From Bacillota bacterium (lineage in GTDB: Bacteria > Bacillota > Clostridia > Acetivibrionales > DSM-1351), in contig JAEZOA010000162.1 in NCBI GenBank assembly GCA_023441625.1, positions 1 through 15,297 of the forward strand: a stretch of 15,297 nucleotides of DNA, read 5' to 3'. Position 1 is the stretch's first letter; each line of letters opens with the position of its first letter. Of the stretch, positions 14,486-15,297 are shown piece after piece. The notes under the pieces are model-generated. The model made no database searches, was not told the origin of the DNA, and was given only the letters and a program-made list of their open reading frames with translations. The position numbers and the translations under genes were made by a program.

Positions 14486-15049
14486 TTATTTATTTACTCT
14501 TTCCATGTACTCGTTAGTTCTTGTATCAATTCTTATTACATCTCCAGTATTAACAAATAACGGAACTTTTATAACATAACCAGTTTCAACTGTAGCAGGT
14601 TTTGTCGCTCCATTAGTAGTGTCACCCTTGAAACCAGGATCAGTTTCAGTAACTTCTAGCTCAACAAAAGTAGGAGGCTCAATACCAAAAACATTACCCT
14701 TATGTGAAAGTATTCTAACTACTTCATTTTCCTTTACAAGAGCGAGTGTGTCCCCTATTGTTTCTTTATTAATTGGAATCTGCTCATAAGATTGAACATC
14801 CATGAAATAGTATAAATCATCATCACTATAAAGGTACTGCATATCTTTCCTATCGATTTGAGCTTTTGGCATTTTATCAGTTGGGTTGAAAGTTCTTTCA
14901 ACTGTTGCACCAGTTACAACATTTTTCAACTTACATCTTACAAAAGCTGCTCCTTTTCCAGGTTTAACATGTTGGAATTCTACTACTTGAAATATATTGT
15001 TGTCAAATTCAAACGTTACACCATTTTTAAAATCACCAGCTACTATCAT
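14486..15049 (-). CDS. efp: Translation elongation factor P
   Basis: EF-P binds between the ribosomal P and E sites and relieves stalling at consecutive prolines. The 187-residue product has the three-domain family layout: an N-terminal KOW-like domain (about 1-60) with the loop HVKPGKGAAFVR, where Lys32 is at the tip that is post-translationally modified in many bacteria; an OB domain (about 65-128); and a C-terminal domain with the signature GFKGDTTNGATKPATVETG and a closing GDVIRIDTRTNEYMERV. GGAGG 7 bases before the ATG supports the start. No EF-P modification gene (such as epmA, epmB or ymfI) is visible in the window. Confidence 0.96.
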   Translation of the reverse strand: MIVAGDFKNGVTFEFDNNIFQVVEFQHVKPGKGAAFVRCKLKNVVTGATVERTFNPTDKMPKAQIDRKDMQYLYSDDDLYYFMDVQSYEQIPINKETIGDTLALVKENEVVRILSHKGNVFGIEPPTFVELEVTETDPGFKGDTTNGATKPATVETGYVIKVPLFVNTGDVIRIDTRTNEYMERVNK

Positions 15050-15124
15050 ACTTTACCTCCGTAATATAAATAAATATACATTTTTTAACATAAAAAATAA
15101 TTAAGTATTTTTTCACTCTAATTA

Positions 15125-15153
15125 ATATTAAATTATATTTGCCTCGAAGGCAA
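15125..15153 (-). promoter_or_regulatory. Candidate efp promoter overlapping an inverted repeat
   Basis: On the minus strand TTGCCT (15148-15153) and TAATAT (15125-15130) are 17 bases apart, giving a leader of about 70 bases to efp. The minus-35 lies in one arm of a 6-bp inverted repeat, TTGCCT-TCG-AGGCAA (15139-15153), which could be an operator or an RNA hairpin. A TATAAT at 15132-15137 has no well-spaced partner. The rest of 15050-15297 is AT-rich, with no gene I can support. Confidence 0.4.
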
Positions 15154-15201
15154 GCAAAATTTTCAATATTCACGGCAAATTCATGAAGCCATATTCTTCC
15201 T

Positions 15202-15224
15202 AACTCTTTTCAAAGAGTTTTTTT
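15202..15224 (+). terminator. Possible plus-strand terminator hairpin
   Basis: AACTCTTT pairs with AAAGAGTT around a two-base centre and is followed by TTTTT on the plus strand. All genes here run on the minus strand, so its user is unclear; it might serve a short antisense transcript. It may also be chance in AT-rich DNA. Confidence 0.25.
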
Positions 15225-15297
15225 AAATTAATGCCGTTTCAGCACTAATATTTTGTGAAATTACATTTAGATTTTTTTATCGCCTTTGTATGACTTT

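Overview
The window reads as a core chromosomal segment of a low-GC, endospore-forming Firmicute of the class Clostridia. The evidence is an AT-rich sequence, strong GGAGG-type ribosome binding sites, and a complete spoIIIAA-AH operon in the clostridial neighbourhood efp / CD1247-like gene / spoIIIA / asp23-amaP / nusB-xseA-xseB-ispA. Every supported gene lies on the minus strand, so transcription runs from the right edge to the left.

In transcription order (right to left): efp and a small acidic zinc-ribbon protein form a first unit, closed by two tandem intrinsic terminators. A compact GntR regulator / ABC ATPase / ABC permease module follows. It has a 20-bp-arm perfect palindrome at its promoter, overlapping genes, and its own terminator. 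Between the permease and that terminator lies a 32-codon C-terminal scrap of another gene. Next comes the eight-gene spoIIIA operon, which encodes the mother-cell half of the forespore feeding-tube/secretion apparatus, ending in a hairpin terminator after spoIIIAH. Then comes the Asp23 / AmaP / DUF2273 envelope-associated set, with two near-consensus sigma-A promoters (one before asp23, one before amaP). The AmaP unit appears to continue into nusB, xseA, xseB and ispA. A membrane acyltransferase (family 3) sits last.

The left edge (1-150) is distinctly less AT-rich and carries an open frame with no start codon. It could be a transposase remnant or a structured leader RNA; I cannot decide between them. 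A sigma-A-like promoter at 225-253 points into it.

Ribosome binding sites move several starts inward: xseB, xseA, nusB, asp23, spoIIIAC and spoIIIAB. They support a GTG start for the ABC ATPase and a TTG start for gntR.

I found no tRNA, rRNA, CRISPR array, complete insertion sequence or clearly new defence or biosynthetic system. The most unusual points are the GntR-ABC module lying between efp/CD1247 and spoIIIA with its palindromic operator and flanking gene remnant, and the undefined left-edge element.
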